DNA from: CAG-873 sp910578365
Lineage (GTDB): Bacteria > Bacteroidota > Bacteroidia > Bacteroidales > Muribaculaceae
NCBI GenBank assembly: GCA_951635545.1
Contig: OX620685.1
Span: 1,674,001 to 1,738,000, forward strand
DNA: 64,000 bases
Reading direction: 5' to 3'
Below, one piece after another: positions 1-8,326 of the stretch; position 1 is the stretch's first letter, and each line of letters begins with the position of its first letter. The notes beneath the pieces are model-generated. The model had not been told where the DNA came from, did no database searches, and saw only the letters and a list, made by a program, of their open reading frames with translations. Position numbers and translations under genes: made by a program.

Positions 1-24
1 GTTCCTGACAAAAGATTTGATAAT

Positions 25-1002
25 ATGACATACATAGGCATCGACATCAGCAAAGCGACTTTTGTAGCAGCCTTCCTTCACGGGAAAAGCTACCGTACCG
101 AGACCTTCCCAAATGATGCTAAAGGCATCCGCAGGTTCATCTCGAAGCTTGACCCTGCCATCCACCACTGCGTGATGGAGGCGACAGGCAACTACTGTTT
201 CCTCCTTCTTTATCTTCTTGACAAGTCGGGCATCCGGGCAAGCCTCATCAATCCGAAGAAGATTAAGAACTATGCCCGCGTGATGATGTCCGTAACCAAG
301 ACGGATTCCAAAGACGCTTGTCTCATTGCCGATTTCGGGGAGAGGTTCAAGCCTGAACCCTATAAGTTCCCATCAGAACAGATAATGATTCTGAAGCAGA
401 AGAAAACAGTCCTGCGTCAGCTCCAGAAGCAACTGACAGCGACAAAGAATCTATTCTCATCTCTTGAACCTCTGCCGGTTAAGGACAAGAAATGTCTGAC
501 CTCACTGAAGCAGACCGTAACTTTCCTTGAAAAGCAGATCAAGTACATGCAGCAGGAAATGGAAGCGGTCGTGACCGATGTGTTTGACAGGCAGCTGAAA
601 CTTCTTACCTCAATAAAAGGTATCGGAGTTACGCTTGCCACAGCACTGATTATAGCTACCGGAGGCTTTACCTACTTCGACAATGCCAAGCAGTTGTCCC
701 GCTTTATCGGTATCTGTCCAACAATAGAACAGTCCGGCACGAGCATAAACATCCGGGGACATATCAACCGTAACGGTGATGAGACTCTGCGTTCAATGCT
801 TTATGTGGCGGCATGGTCAGCAAGTCAGCACAACAAGGCGTGCAAGGAATGCTACCAACGATTACGAGGCAATGGAAAATCCGGCAAGGTTGCCATGATT
901 GCCGTAGCAAACAAACTCGTCAGACAGGCTTTTGCTGTTGTGACATCCAATAATTCATATATCGACGGTTTCGTCTCTACGAAACCTGATACCACCGTCT
1001 GA
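25..1002 (+). CDS. IS110-family transposase (DEDD recombinase)
   Basis: This is a 325-residue recombinase of the IS110 family, with an N-terminal RuvC-like DEDD domain and a C-terminal Tnp_20 domain carrying the nucleophilic serine. Visible landmarks are the first acidic residue in YIGIDISK (residues 3-10), the motif TDSKDACLIADFG near residue 92, and the helix-hairpin-helix-like GIGVTLATAL near 200. The C-terminal SGTSINIRGHINRNG segment is followed by LRSMLYVAAWSA. The length fits the family (about 310-350 residues) and the gene looks intact. It differs clearly from the two longer IS110-family proteins at 4747 and 26505, so it belongs to a separate subgroup. Confidence 0.92.
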   Translation: MTYIGIDISKATFVAAFLHGKSYRTETFPNDAKGIRRFISKLDPAIHHCVMEATGNYCFLLLYLLDKSGIRASLINPKKIKNYARVMMSVTKTDSKDACLIADFGERFKPEPYKFPSEQIMILKQKKTVLRQLQKQLTATKNLFSSLEPLPVKDKKCLTSLKQTVTFLEKQIKYMQQEMEAVVTDVFDRQLKLLTSIKGIGVTLATALIIATGGFTYFDNAKQLSRFIGICPTIEQSGTSINIRGHINRNGDETLRSMLYVAAWSASQHNKACKECYQRLRGNGKSGKVAMIAVANKLVRQAFAVVTSNNSYIDGFVSTKPDTTV

Positions 1003-1008
1003 ACACTT

Positions 1009-1075
1009 CCTCTCTCCTTCTGGCGAGGGGATGCCCCAGCGGCGGGGGCGGCCTAAACCGCCCCCAAGAGCGGAC
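1009..1075. repeat. GC-rich hairpin motif shared with the IS1111-type element at 5893-5955
   Basis: A strong stem pairs GGGGGCGG (1044-1051) with CCGCCCCC (1058-1065). It is preceded by a CTCxCTCCT-type run and AGCGGC and followed by GAGCG. The same order of blocks (CTC-run, GGGG, AGCGGC, GGGGGC stem GCCCCC, GAGCG) recurs at 5893-5955. No function can be assigned from the sequence. Confidence 0.5.
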
Positions 1076-1139
1076 GGAGGCATGACTATTCTCAAATAAT
1101 CTAAGGTGGATGTAATTTTTGCCTCATTTTATTTGGATT

Positions 1140-1493
1140 TTAATATAGTTCGTACTTGGTGTTGTCACGTTCAATCTCCATACCGCACGGACAGCGCAGT
1201 CTATCATTGACACCTGCGGCCACAAGCATGGCGGTCGCCAAAGCCTTAGAGCAAGTGCGGAATGTTCCCTTACCGTTAGCAGTCGCCCACACTCGACCAT
1301 CGTGCCGGCCGGCATAATTGCCGGAGCGGAGTTTAACATATAGATACATTTCGCCACACCCCTGCGCGATGTCAATCACATCACCGGGAGCAAGTGACAG
1401 CTTCTTGGCGATATGTGCTGATATATCAATCTTGCCGGAGGCATGGAATGATATGTCGTGCTTACGCGAGTTGGGCAATATACTTTTCATCAT
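1140..1493 (-). CDS. hypothetical phage-type protein with AbrB-like N-terminus
   Basis: A small protein of about 117 residues. The N-terminal stretch (ISFHASGKIDIS followed by LSLAPGDVIDI) resembles the swapped-hairpin fold of SpoVT/AbrB-type DNA-binding proteins. The C-terminal half has a CPCG pair near residue 104 and no recognised domain. The first in-frame ATG pair (1493/1490) is preferred over an upstream TTG. It is the last visible gene of the leftward phage operon and is cut off from it by the IS4-type element. Function unknown; the AbrB resemblance is inference from pattern. Confidence 0.6.
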   Translation of the reverse strand: MMKSILPNSRKHDISFHASGKIDISAHIAKKLSLAPGDVIDIAQGCGEMYLYVKLRSGNYAGRHDGRVWATANGKGTFRTCSKALATAMLVAAGVNDRLRCPCGMEIERDNTKYELY

Positions 1494-1692
1494 TGGCAAA
1501 ATTAGTTTTAATGATTAAGGTGCCCACTTTAAGTTGTGGGAGAGTTTTCAAAGAATACTCGTTTGTTAATTTTATACTATTTCTTTTTTCAATACTTCGG
1601 TTATTTTTTGAGAATTTGTTAACGGCTCCGAGGAGCCAAGTGTTTAATCCGTTAAAAATCTGATGTTTAGCATGAAAATTTAACACTAAAAA

Positions 1693-1776
1693 TTTGGTCA
1701 AGTCGTTGATTTTCAGTAACTTTAAGGTTATTCCACGACACTTAAAGACATGCTGATTTTCGAACTACTTGACCAA
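1693..1776 (+). promoter_or_regulatory. IS4-type transposase promoter inside an inverted repeat
   Basis: A Bacteroidetes-type promoter is visible: TTTG at 1693-1696, 20 nt spacing, TAACTTTA at 1717-1724. The -33 box lies inside TTGGTCAAGT (1694-1703). The exact complement, ACTTGACCAA, lies just inside the coding region (1767-1776), 15 nt after the ATG at 1750. Read-through transcripts would contain both arms; transcripts from this promoter would contain only the second. The same arrangement is found in the ISAs1 copies. Confidence 0.65.
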
Positions 1777-2970
1777 TATGAGGGCATCTGCCGGAGAGCT
1801 TTCTTCGGTTGCGCTACAAAGTTAAACAAAACTTTCAAAGCAAACATCATCGAGATACTGATTTTAATCATGTGCATACCGCGAAAGATAAACTTTCTTC
1901 AACTTGGACGCTACGGGAGACGTAAGGAACAGCGATACCGCCAGACATTCCGTAAGGATTTCGACTGGCTGTGCTTCAACATGAATCTCGCTGCCGACCG
2001 TTTCCAGTATGGCATGAAACGACTGGCTATCGCCATCGATCCCAGCTATGTCTCCAAAGCGGGCAAAAAGACAGACCATGTCGGTCGGTTCTGGTCTGGA
2101 TGTGCTTCGGCTGTGAAGCATGGACTTGAGATACTTGGTATCGCTGTGGTCGATGCAGACATCAAGGACGCGATGATGCTTCGTGCCGTGCAGACTCTTA
2201 ACGCGACAGAACTTAAAGCCAAGGATATGACGTTGAGCCAGTGGTATCTGTCAGTATTGGAGAAGTATCGTACTGATTTATTGAAAATCACTTCATTGCT
2301 CGTTGCCGATGCCGCTTTCTCCGTACTGCCGTTTGTCGAGGGTCTGAAAGAAATCGGCTTCTCACTGATAAGCCGTCTGCGTTCCAATGCCGTGCTGTAT
2401 TACATTTACGAAGGCCCGCGAACCGGCAAAAGAGGACGCCCCAAGACCAAGGATGGCAAGATTGACTTCTCCAATCCCGACAAAAGCAGGATGACCCGGC
2501 TTGACATCGCGCCCGAGGAGGGCGAAGCCTTTGAACTTGTGGCATGGTGCAAGTCACTGAAGCAGAAAATACGGCTGGTAATCCATTATCTGCCCGGAGG
2601 TGTACACCGACTGTATTTCTCAACAGACACCTCTGTCTGTGGCAAAGATGTCTATGACATATACCGGACACGGTTTCAGATCGAGTTCTGTTTCCGTGAC
2701 GGTCACCAGTTCACGGGATTGCTCGACTGTCAGGCTCGCAATGAAAAGGCTTTGGATTTTGCCTACAACGCTTCGCTTGCCGCCGTCAACATCACTAAGG
2801 TGCTCAGGAAGCAGACGAAGATGCCCTTTTCTATTGGTCAAATTAAGTCTCTGATGGTCAACGCTCATTTCATAAAAAGATTTTTTGACCTGAGCGGAAT
2901 TGACCCGAACAAGACTTTAAATGCTAAACTTGTCAAAGAACTCCTTGGCTTGGCGGTAGATGCCGCTTAG
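1750..2970 (+). CDS. IS4-type DDE transposase
   Basis: A 406-residue transposase. Candidate catalytic residues are the first Asp in AIAIDPSYV (near residue 97), the second Asp in LLVADAAFS (near 186) and the Glu in YRTRFQIEFCFRD (near 315). The Y-x-x-R-x-x-I-E-x-x-F-R-D pattern is the signature of IS4-family enzymes. The gene appears intact, starting at ATG 1750 downstream of its own promoter. It is transcribed opposite to the phage operon. The exact IS4 subgroup is uncertain. Confidence 0.85.
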   Translation: MLIFELLDQYEGICRRAFFGCATKLNKTFKANIIEILILIMCIPRKINFLQLGRYGRRKEQRYRQTFRKDFDWLCFNMNLAADRFQYGMKRLAIAIDPSYVSKAGKKTDHVGRFWSGCASAVKHGLEILGIAVVDADIKDAMMLRAVQTLNATELKAKDMTLSQWYLSVLEKYRTDLLKITSLLVADAAFSVLPFVEGLKEIGFSLISRLRSNAVLYYIYEGPRTGKRGRPKTKDGKIDFSNPDKSRMTRLDIAPEEGEAFELVAWCKSLKQKIRLVIHYLPGGVHRLYFSTDTSVCGKDVYDIYRTRFQIEFCFRDGHQFTGLLDCQARNEKALDFAYNASLAAVNITKVLRKQTKMPFSIGQIKSLMVNAHFIKRFFDLSGIDPNKTLNAKLVKELLGLAVDAA

Positions 2971-4401
2971 CCTATGAATAATTTTTTAACGAACTATTGT
3001 TTTTAAGATGTTTTTCTAATTCACAGCATAGAGCCTCACACCATGCACGAGCGATTGTTACCTCTACAGCATTTCCGATGAATTTCTTTTGGTCTGCCTG
3101 TGTACCGATAAGCACATAATCTTCAGGGAAGCCCATTATTTTTTTGAGTTCGGGTATCTTCAACATTCTCATCTTGATGTCGATTATTCCATACATTACC
3201 ATAAACTCTTTTATTTTCATTGCAATAGGACTATCTGTATCCAAAATTTCAATCATAATATCACCTGTTTCGGTCGCTATAAGATACGGCGGACGTTTGT
3301 CCATCTTAGCAATAAGTGTGAAACATGGAGAGTCCACAGAACCGCCGGGTGATGTAAATTGAGGGTTCATCAGATAATGTTGCTTAACCGTAATAAGTTT
3401 CTGCTTCGGATTGGTTAATACAGCTGGGTTCGGTTGTTCAATGCTTGATAGTTGACCTCCGCCGGAATACTCGTTTGCAATGAACTTACAAGAAGCAACA
3501 CCAATCTGCCCAACTGTGCAAATAGTAGGTGCTGGTTCTTCAATGGAGTGCCCCGTATTGTTGAAGCGATAATTAACGACAAATCTTTCGGCTTGTACAA
3601 GTGCCATTTTATCCTTTGCTGTGAGTGTTGCCGCAGGAGCATCGCATGAAGTATTAAACCCATTACCATAATGAACGGATACAAATGCGTGATGGTCTAT
3701 TGTCGTAATAGTACCTGCAGGTTCTTCTACAGATATGTTCTTACCCTCCGGCGCACCTCCAAACTGTTTAGACAAGAAAGCTACCGAAGCAAGTGCAAGA
3801 CGGCCTTGCGTTGCTATCGTGGGGCATGGACTATCAAGAGAGGGAGGCACATATTTTCCTGTTTTCTGATTAACGCTGTTGTACTTTACCATGAAAGCGG
3901 ATTTTCCACCGGCCACGAACTTTATAAGTCCAGCATAGATACGCTCAAGTGTCTTTTCAGACAGAGGCTTTTCGCGAGAAAAGATTGATTTGCCCTCATC
4001 TTCAAAGTCAAGAACATCACGCACAGGCTTCCACTTCTGAGTATCGTTGAACAGTCCGGCCTCGCCGGTTTTGCTATGCGTAGGTTTGGGGAACACTATC
4101 GGCAAACCATACTTTGCGAAAATCCCGAAGAAGCGTTTGCGAGAAGTGTATGCACCATAGTCGGCGGCATTCATTATGCGGTATTCGTAATTGTATCCAT
4201 ACCGTTTCACCTTGTTAATCCACCGAACATAGCACCGGCCACGGTCTTTTGACAACGGACGGCCATTTTCGTCAAGAGACCCCCAAGACATAAACTCCTC
4301 GACATTTTCAATCTGAATATAATCGGGGTCGATTGCCTCAATGTAGCGAAAAAGATGCTCAGCAAGTGTGCGGCTGTCTGCATCGCGTGGTTGGCCTCCT
4401 T

Positions 4402-4746
4402 CTATGTTGTATTCCAAAATTCTCGTTGAGATTTAGAAAAGATTAACGTTAAAAATCAATTGCTTATATTTCTGTGCCGATTGTGTAGGCACAAAAGAGT
4501 CATGATCGAGGCCTCTGCCCCAATCAAATAACCGGCAATCGGTTAGAGCCCGAAATGCCTTGTAGTAAAAAAAGTCCTATCAGGCAAACTTCTATCAGTC
4601 ACGCCCCATCGGGCTGACAGTTTACTTATTCAGCATAATAGGAAAGACGCCACAACCTTTCTTTTAGATGCAGCCAAGGCTCATCAAGGAGGCGAGAGTA
4701 GCCGTCTTACTGTATTTGCCTATAAGACTTTTGTGTGTCGCATTAT
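4402..4746 (-). ncRNA. candidate bridge RNA of the IS1111-type element
   Basis: This noncoding stretch follows the recombinase stop. About 54 nt downstream the RNA would contain GCCTCCTT (complement of 4686-4693), which pairs with the core plus right target AAGGAGGC. A hairpin GATG-AGCC/GGCT-CATC follows (4667-4685). Then comes GAAAG (complement of 4657-4661), identical to the left target plus core. Further on, ATAGAAG (complement of 4589-4595) and GTGACT (complement of 4597-4602) match the right and left element ends with the core. The order of guide, hairpin and guide is like the target loop of IS110 bridge RNAs. The functional assignment is inference. Confidence 0.6.
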
Positions 4747-5817
4747 CTAACGGCATTCATATCTGCGGTTTGATTTCAGTACGGAAAATATTATGTTGGA
4801 GAGCTTGCGGGCTATCCGGATTATGGCTTCCTGCGACTTCATTCCGCGAGTGCACAATGCGCCGAACTTTGCGGAGAGTTCCGCGTCGTGCCGTATGGCT
4901 ATCCATGAGGCCTCGACTATTTTTGGACCGAGGAATTTGTTTCCCCGGAAAGTCTTCTCACCGACGTATTCCTTGTCGCCGCTTGACGACATCATCGGCA
5001 CGAGTCCGAGGAACGATGCGAACTGGCGCTGGTTACTGAAGCGACCGATGTCATCAATCTCGGTAAGCAGGCTCATGGCAATTGTCGAACCAATGCCGGG
5101 AACCGACATCAGGATGCCGTATTTCTCGGCATACCTGTCGCTGCGCGCCAGCGAGCGCAATCTGCGGTTGACATCAAGGAGGCGTTCCCTGTAATGGAGT
5201 ACCTCGGCAATGAGCAGGTCAAGCGAGACCCGGGTGTCGGAGAGCAACCGCACGTCATTCTGCAACCACGTTATGAAACTTCTTGTCCAGTGGCGGTTGC
5301 TTCGGAAATATTCTTCGGGGTACTCCACGCCGTTGTTGTACAGCAGATGCTTGATTCTGGATTTTATGCCGCCGGAAAGCTTCACAATAGTGGCGCGGTG
5401 GCGTACCAGCGCACGGTCATCGAGGCTGTCCTTCGAGTGAATGTACACACTGCCGAGCTCGCCGCGCATAAGGGCTTTGGCCAGCTTTTTTGAATCCACC
5501 GGGTCTGACTTCGAGACCTTTTCCTTCTGGGTGGTCGGAACGTCAGCCGCATGTACCACGGTGCATTTTATACCAAGCTCAGTCAGGGCATAATAGGTCG
5601 AGAAGCCCGAAAACCCCGTCTCGTAGGCTGCATGGTAGCTACCGTTAGGATAATGCTTGTTCAAATGTTCAAAGAGCTCTTTGGCCGAAGCCTTTTGAGT
5701 ATGAGTGCGCATAAACCCAGAGGGGGTGAGCACCGTGACACTCCATGTTCTCAGATGGACGTCAATACCAATAGAGATATTTTGTCCGCTGAAATCTTTT
5801 TTGTTACTTTGTACCAT
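4747..5817 (-). CDS. IS110-family (IS1111-type) transposase
   Basis: A 356-residue recombinase. The N-terminal RuvC-like domain begins GQNISIGIDVHLRTWSV with the first catalytic Asp near residue 19. The segment KSDPVDSKKLAKAL near 103 carries further acidic residues. The C-terminal domain contains VPGIGSTIAMSLL, then MSSSGDKEYVG with the candidate catalytic serine, then a conserved helix ending IARKLSNIIFSVL. It is related to the recombinase at 26505, which has the same opening and layout. The frame looks intact. Confidence 0.92.
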   Translation of the reverse strand: MVQSNKKDFSGQNISIGIDVHLRTWSVTVLTPSGFMRTHTQKASAKELFEHLNKHYPNGSYHAAYETGFSGFSTYYALTELGIKCTVVHAADVPTTQKEKVSKSDPVDSKKLAKALMRGELGSVYIHSKDSLDDRALVRHRATIVKLSGGIKSRIKHLLYNNGVEYPEEYFRSNRHWTRSFITWLQNDVRLLSDTRVSLDLLIAEVLHYRERLLDVNRRLRSLARSDRYAEKYGILMSVPGIGSTIAMSLLTEIDDIGRFSNQRQFASFLGLVPMMSSSGDKEYVGEKTFRGNKFLGPKIVEASWIAIRHDAELSAKFGALCTRGMKSQEAIIRIARKLSNIIFSVLKSNRRYECR

Positions 5818-6287
5818 AGACGTATCGGTTTTGCTGTTAATGTATTTTGCTTTTACAAATTTACATGCAATTGCCCTTACGTCTATCTTTTCTCCTCACT
5901 CCTCTCGGGGGAAAGCCTTAGCGGCAAGGGGGCAGACAGCCCCCGTTGAGCGCCCCGTCAGCTAATCTGATGCAAACATAGTGACTTTCGCTTTACTGAA
6001 GTTAGTACATTCGAGGGAAGCCCACAGAACGATAAGAGCCTCCTGGTTGTCTTTACGACACTCTGCAATGTGAGAAATCAGAGGAGATAACTCCAACGTG
6101 CGTATGTCCTCCGTGAAATGCAATGCGTTGGGGTGATTGGCCGCATGAGAGGCTATCGCCTTTGCATCATGATTGACACAAGCGATTACATCTGCACACG
6201 GCTCATCATGCAGTCGTGCGCTATTGACACCTGTAGATGTACCGCCGGCACCGCAGAATAGGTCGATGTATAATAGTTGCTTCATCG

Positions 6288-6773
6288 TTATATCCCTTTC
6301 ATAAAGCAAATCCAATGGGTGTTTGCTCGTTTGCCGGATATATGCCCGAAGATTGGCTTTTGGTCGGTAAGTTTCAGCACTTCGGACACCTTAATGTCGG
6401 TTTCGTTCCACTTGAAGATAAGAAAACCTCCCGGACGCAGGACGCGGAAACATTCTGCAAAACCCTTGGCCAAGGTCTCACGCCAATCAGAGCGCAATGT
6501 GCCATACTTGATTCCTTGGAAACCGGTGGGCTGTTTCTCCTTGTCTTTGCCCCACCAACGTAAGTGAGGCGGGTCGAACACAACCATGTTGAATGTATTG
6601 TCGGGGAATCTCATGCTTGTAAAGTCACCAACGACATCCGGTGCTACCTCAAATTTTCGTCCGTCACATAGAGTTGTTTCCTCTTTGCGTATATCTTGGA
6701 ACAAAACACGAGGGTCGTTCTTGTCGAAGTAGAACATCTTGCCTCCGCAGCAAGCATCGAGAATTGGTTTCAT
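6288..6773 (-). CDS. phage class I SAM-dependent DNA methyltransferase
   Basis: A 161-residue protein. It begins MKPILDACCGGKMF, a SAM-binding motif I variant. It contains VVFDPPHLRWWG (near residue 84), a DPPH version of the DPPY/NPPY catalytic motif of N6-adenine or N4-cytosine methyltransferases, and a conserved RVLRPGGFLIFKW strand near 122. The start overlaps the stop of the upstream gene (ATGA), and the cytosine methyltransferase follows after 2 nt, so the three genes are probably translated from one message. Its short length without a recognition domain is common for phage enzymes. Target base uncertain. Confidence 0.8.
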   Translation of the reverse strand: MKPILDACCGGKMFYFDKNDPRVLFQDIRKEETTLCDGRKFEVAPDVVGDFTSMRFPDNTFNMVVFDPPHLRWWGKDKEKQPTGFQGIKYGTLRSDWRETLAKGFAECFRVLRPGGFLIFKWNETDIKVSEVLKLTDQKPIFGHISGKRANTHWICFMKGI

Positions 6774-7000
6774 TGGTTCGATTTGGTTAGTGATTTGAAT
6801 ATTTCTTCATTCTGCCAAGCTCCCTCTTCTTTACTAACCTTACGCCAGCCGCAATAGAATTTATCACGCAGAAGTTTGGGAATGCGAGCACGTTTGGCTG
6901 CTGCCATGAGTTGTGCTCCGGTATATGGGAAATCAAGACGTGCAAACTCTTGATAATCCAATTTCGCTTTCAGTATCTTTTGGGCAAGTCTCGCTTTCAT
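6770..7000 (-). CDS. hypothetical phage protein
   Basis: A 76-residue basic protein with no recognised domain. It overlaps both neighbours by 4 nt, which is the main support for it being a real operon gene. Aromatic and charged residues are evenly spread, and there is no signal peptide or membrane segment. Confidence 0.6.
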   Translation of the reverse strand: MKARLAQKILKAKLDYQEFARLDFPYTGAQLMAAAKRARIPKLLRDKFYCGWRKVSKEEGAWQNEEIFKSLTKSNQ

Positions 7001-7437
7001 TTTGCACCTCCTTCCTTTGTAGACAAAGACCTCAGCAGTTCATCTTCGCCATGAAACACGCCGTCCTTTACGCTTGCAGGAGCCTTGATGTTGTAACCAA
7101 GCCGGTCGGCAAGTCTGCGCATCTTGAATGTTGCTAACTGTTCGACACGTGTCACTCCATAGATTTGTGCCATTTGAAAGCACATAATCATTACGTCTGC
7201 TATTTCCTCACAGACATCTCCGACAGTAGCTCGTCCACGTGAGAGTTTGCAGATTGCGTTCTGCAATTCTGACATTTCCTCAAAAAGCATCATTGTCTGA
7301 GCCTCTTTTACGTAGGTGGATATTGCGAGTTTGATTATTTCGTCAAACTCCTTGTCACTCATCTTAGGGAGCGAACTTAACACCGGTTTTCCGTAAGGAA
7401 CTTCCGGGTCAAGTGTTGTAGTGTTATTATTTTCCAT
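6997..7437 (-). CDS. MazG-like nucleotide pyrophosphohydrolase family protein
   Basis: About 146 residues from the ATG at 7437; the GTG four codons upstream is less likely. The central helices contain EEMSELQNAICKL and, about 22 residues later, EEIADVMIMCFQM. This EExxE...ExxD spacing is that of all-alpha NTP pyrophosphatases (MazG/dUTPase-like), where the acidic residues bind Mg. Phage versions hydrolyse non-canonical or regulatory nucleotides; the substrate here is unknown. It overlaps the next gene by 4 nt. Confidence 0.75.
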   Translation of the reverse strand: MENNNTTTLDPEVPYGKPVLSSLPKMSDKEFDEIIKLAISTYVKEAQTMMLFEEMSELQNAICKLSRGRATVGDVCEEIADVMIMCFQMAQIYGVTRVEQLATFKMRRLADRLGYNIKAPASVKDGVFHGEDELLRSLSTKEGGAK

Positions 7438-7470
7438 TGAACAAGGCACTTTGATAAAGTATTGTATATA

Positions 7471-7824
7471 TTATTTTGAGTTGAGCATGTCGCAAAGTTC
7501 CTCAGCTTCACGCAGGTTGAATTCATCATCCTCATCTGTGAAAACCTTTATAGTTGTAGTGATTAAGTGGCCTCTTTTTGCAATTCTACGGCAAACTCCC
7601 CAACAGCCGTTATATTCGCGGTATTCGCGATTGTCGGTTTCTACTCGCTGAACCGAATAAAATGCATTAGGGTCGATGTTTGCCTCTCGATATGCGTTGA
7701 TTTGGATTTGCTGCGCTTTATTTGTACGAAGCAGACTGTCGGAGCGATAATAATGGCGAACAGCCACCATAATTGCTAAACCGAGAAATAGTGCCAAAAT
7801 AATGGCGATGATAGTAAGTGTCAT
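7471..7824 (-). CDS. hypothetical protein with one N-terminal membrane segment
   Basis: A 117-residue protein. Residues 2-23 form a hydrophobic helix (LTIIAIILALFLGLAIMVAV) followed by RHYYR, typical of a membrane anchor with the rest in the cytoplasm. The soluble part is charged and ends in an acidic helix. No known domain is visible. It lies inside the phage operon. Confidence 0.6.
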   Translation of the reverse strand: MTLTIIAIILALFLGLAIMVAVRHYYRSDSLLRTNKAQQIQINAYREANIDPNAFYSVQRVETDNREYREYNGCWGVCRRIAKRGHLITTTIKVFTDEDDEFNLREAEELCDMLNSK

Positions 7825-7836
7825 TGTTGATGTTGT

Positions 7837-8070
7837 TTAGAGGTTATCGAATTCCTTTTGTAGTTGTGCCAAACGAACTGTGGCACGAGTACGAATAAGT
7901 TCTGTAAGATTGGCCCTAACGGCCTCTATATCCTCGTTTGTTATTACACCCGTATAGCGACTAAAGGATATCCTCACAAAATACTTGTCTTTTACCCGTT
8001 CTATAAGTTCATTTAGCCGGTCTATTTCTTCTTTGAGAGAGCATGCGTGATTCAGTGTATCGGTTGTCAT
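7837..8070 (-). CDS. hypothetical phage protein
   Basis: A 77-residue, highly charged, mostly helical protein beginning with ATG. It is spaced 5 nt from the upstream gene and 12 nt from the downstream one. No recognised domain. Confidence 0.55.
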   Translation of the reverse strand: MTTDTLNHACSLKEEIDRLNELIERVKDKYFVRISFSRYTGVITNEDIEAVRANLTELIRTRATVRLAQLQKEFDNL

Positions 8071-8075
8071 GGTTG

Positions 8076-8318
8076 TTATTTCTTTAGGATTTTTCCGAAG
8101 ATTCTTTCTGCTGCATCAAGTGCATCTAACATGGTTTTACACGTCAGTGCAACCTTTGCCTTGATGACAGAAAAGTTATTGTTGTTATACTCATGCGCAA
8201 CCTTAGTAATGCAAGCGGCTAAGAGGGAGTACTTGTCAAATTCTGACAACTCGGATTGCTTTAAGATTTCAAGTATCTGCTTAGATACAGATTTGTATTC
8301 GGGTGACATTTTATCCAT
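8076..8318 (-). CDS. hypothetical phage protein
   Basis: An 80-residue helical protein starting MDKMSPEYKSVSKQI. No recognised domain. It lies 8 nt after the helicase-loader gene in the same operon, which suggests a role in early phage functions without identifying it. Confidence 0.55.
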   Translation of the reverse strand: MDKMSPEYKSVSKQILEILKQSELSEFDKYSLLAACITKVAHEYNNNNFSVIKAKVALTCKTMLDALDAAERIFGKILKK

Positions 8319-8326
8319 ATTATTAC

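Larger units (their letters stand above)
1..1100 (+). mobile_element. IS110-family element, right part
   Basis: The element contains an IS110-type recombinase gene and a short GC-rich 3' flank. Its left end lies outside the window, so neither the full length nor the core dinucleotide can be read. The right end is placed only approximately, between the GC-rich hairpin at 1044-1065 and the phage-like gene ending at 1140. In the classical IS110 group the guide (bridge) RNA lies upstream of the recombinase, which would put it outside this window. Confidence 0.6.
1500..2990 (+). mobile_element. IS4-type insertion sequence (ends approximate)
   Basis: A single DDE transposase gene with a roughly 200-nt AT-rich leader lies between the AbrB-like phage gene and the 3' end of the methyltransferase gene. 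No convincing terminal inverted repeat or target duplication was found. A weak candidate pair is CCGTTAAAAATC near 1650 against the complement of TTTTTTAACGAAC near 2985. The boundaries given are therefore limits set by neighbouring genes. Confidence 0.5.
4401..5984 (-). mobile_element. IS1111-type IS110-family element (about 1.58 kb)
   Basis: The element lies inside the cytosine methyltransferase gene. On the + strand a CT dinucleotide is present at both junctions (4399-4400 and 5985-5986), and deleting one copy plus the insert restores the reading frame. Subterminal inverted repeats CTATGTT (4402-4408) and AACATAG (5975-5981) are visible, as expected for the IS1111 subgroup. The recombinase gene has 167 nt of 5' and about 345 nt of 3' noncoding sequence. 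The long 3' part is the candidate bridge RNA. Confidence 0.88.
2972..6285 (-). pseudogene. DNA (cytosine-5) methyltransferase, split by an IS1111-type element
   Basis: The N-terminal part (6285-5985) starts MKQLLYIDLFCGAGG, the SAM-binding motif I, and ends at the catalytic motif ECTNFSKAK. The C-terminal part (4400-2972) resumes with GGQPRD, the ENV motif VI, a long target-recognition region and the closing GNAVEV motif. Removing 4401-5986 (one copy of the CT core included) joins AAA to GGA in frame, so the gene was intact before insertion. The recognition region (about 3830-3300) contains six diverged copies of a 'PxxTIxT' unit. It lies at the 3' end of the phage operon, 3 nt after the gene at 6288. 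Such phage enzymes usually protect DNA from restriction; here the enzyme should be inactive. Confidence 0.88.

Noticed and set aside
4399..4401. TT as the core dinucleotide of the IS1111-type element at 4401
   Set aside because: Both TT and CT fit this site, but only CT (AG on the element strand) also fits the second element and the known IS110-type core.
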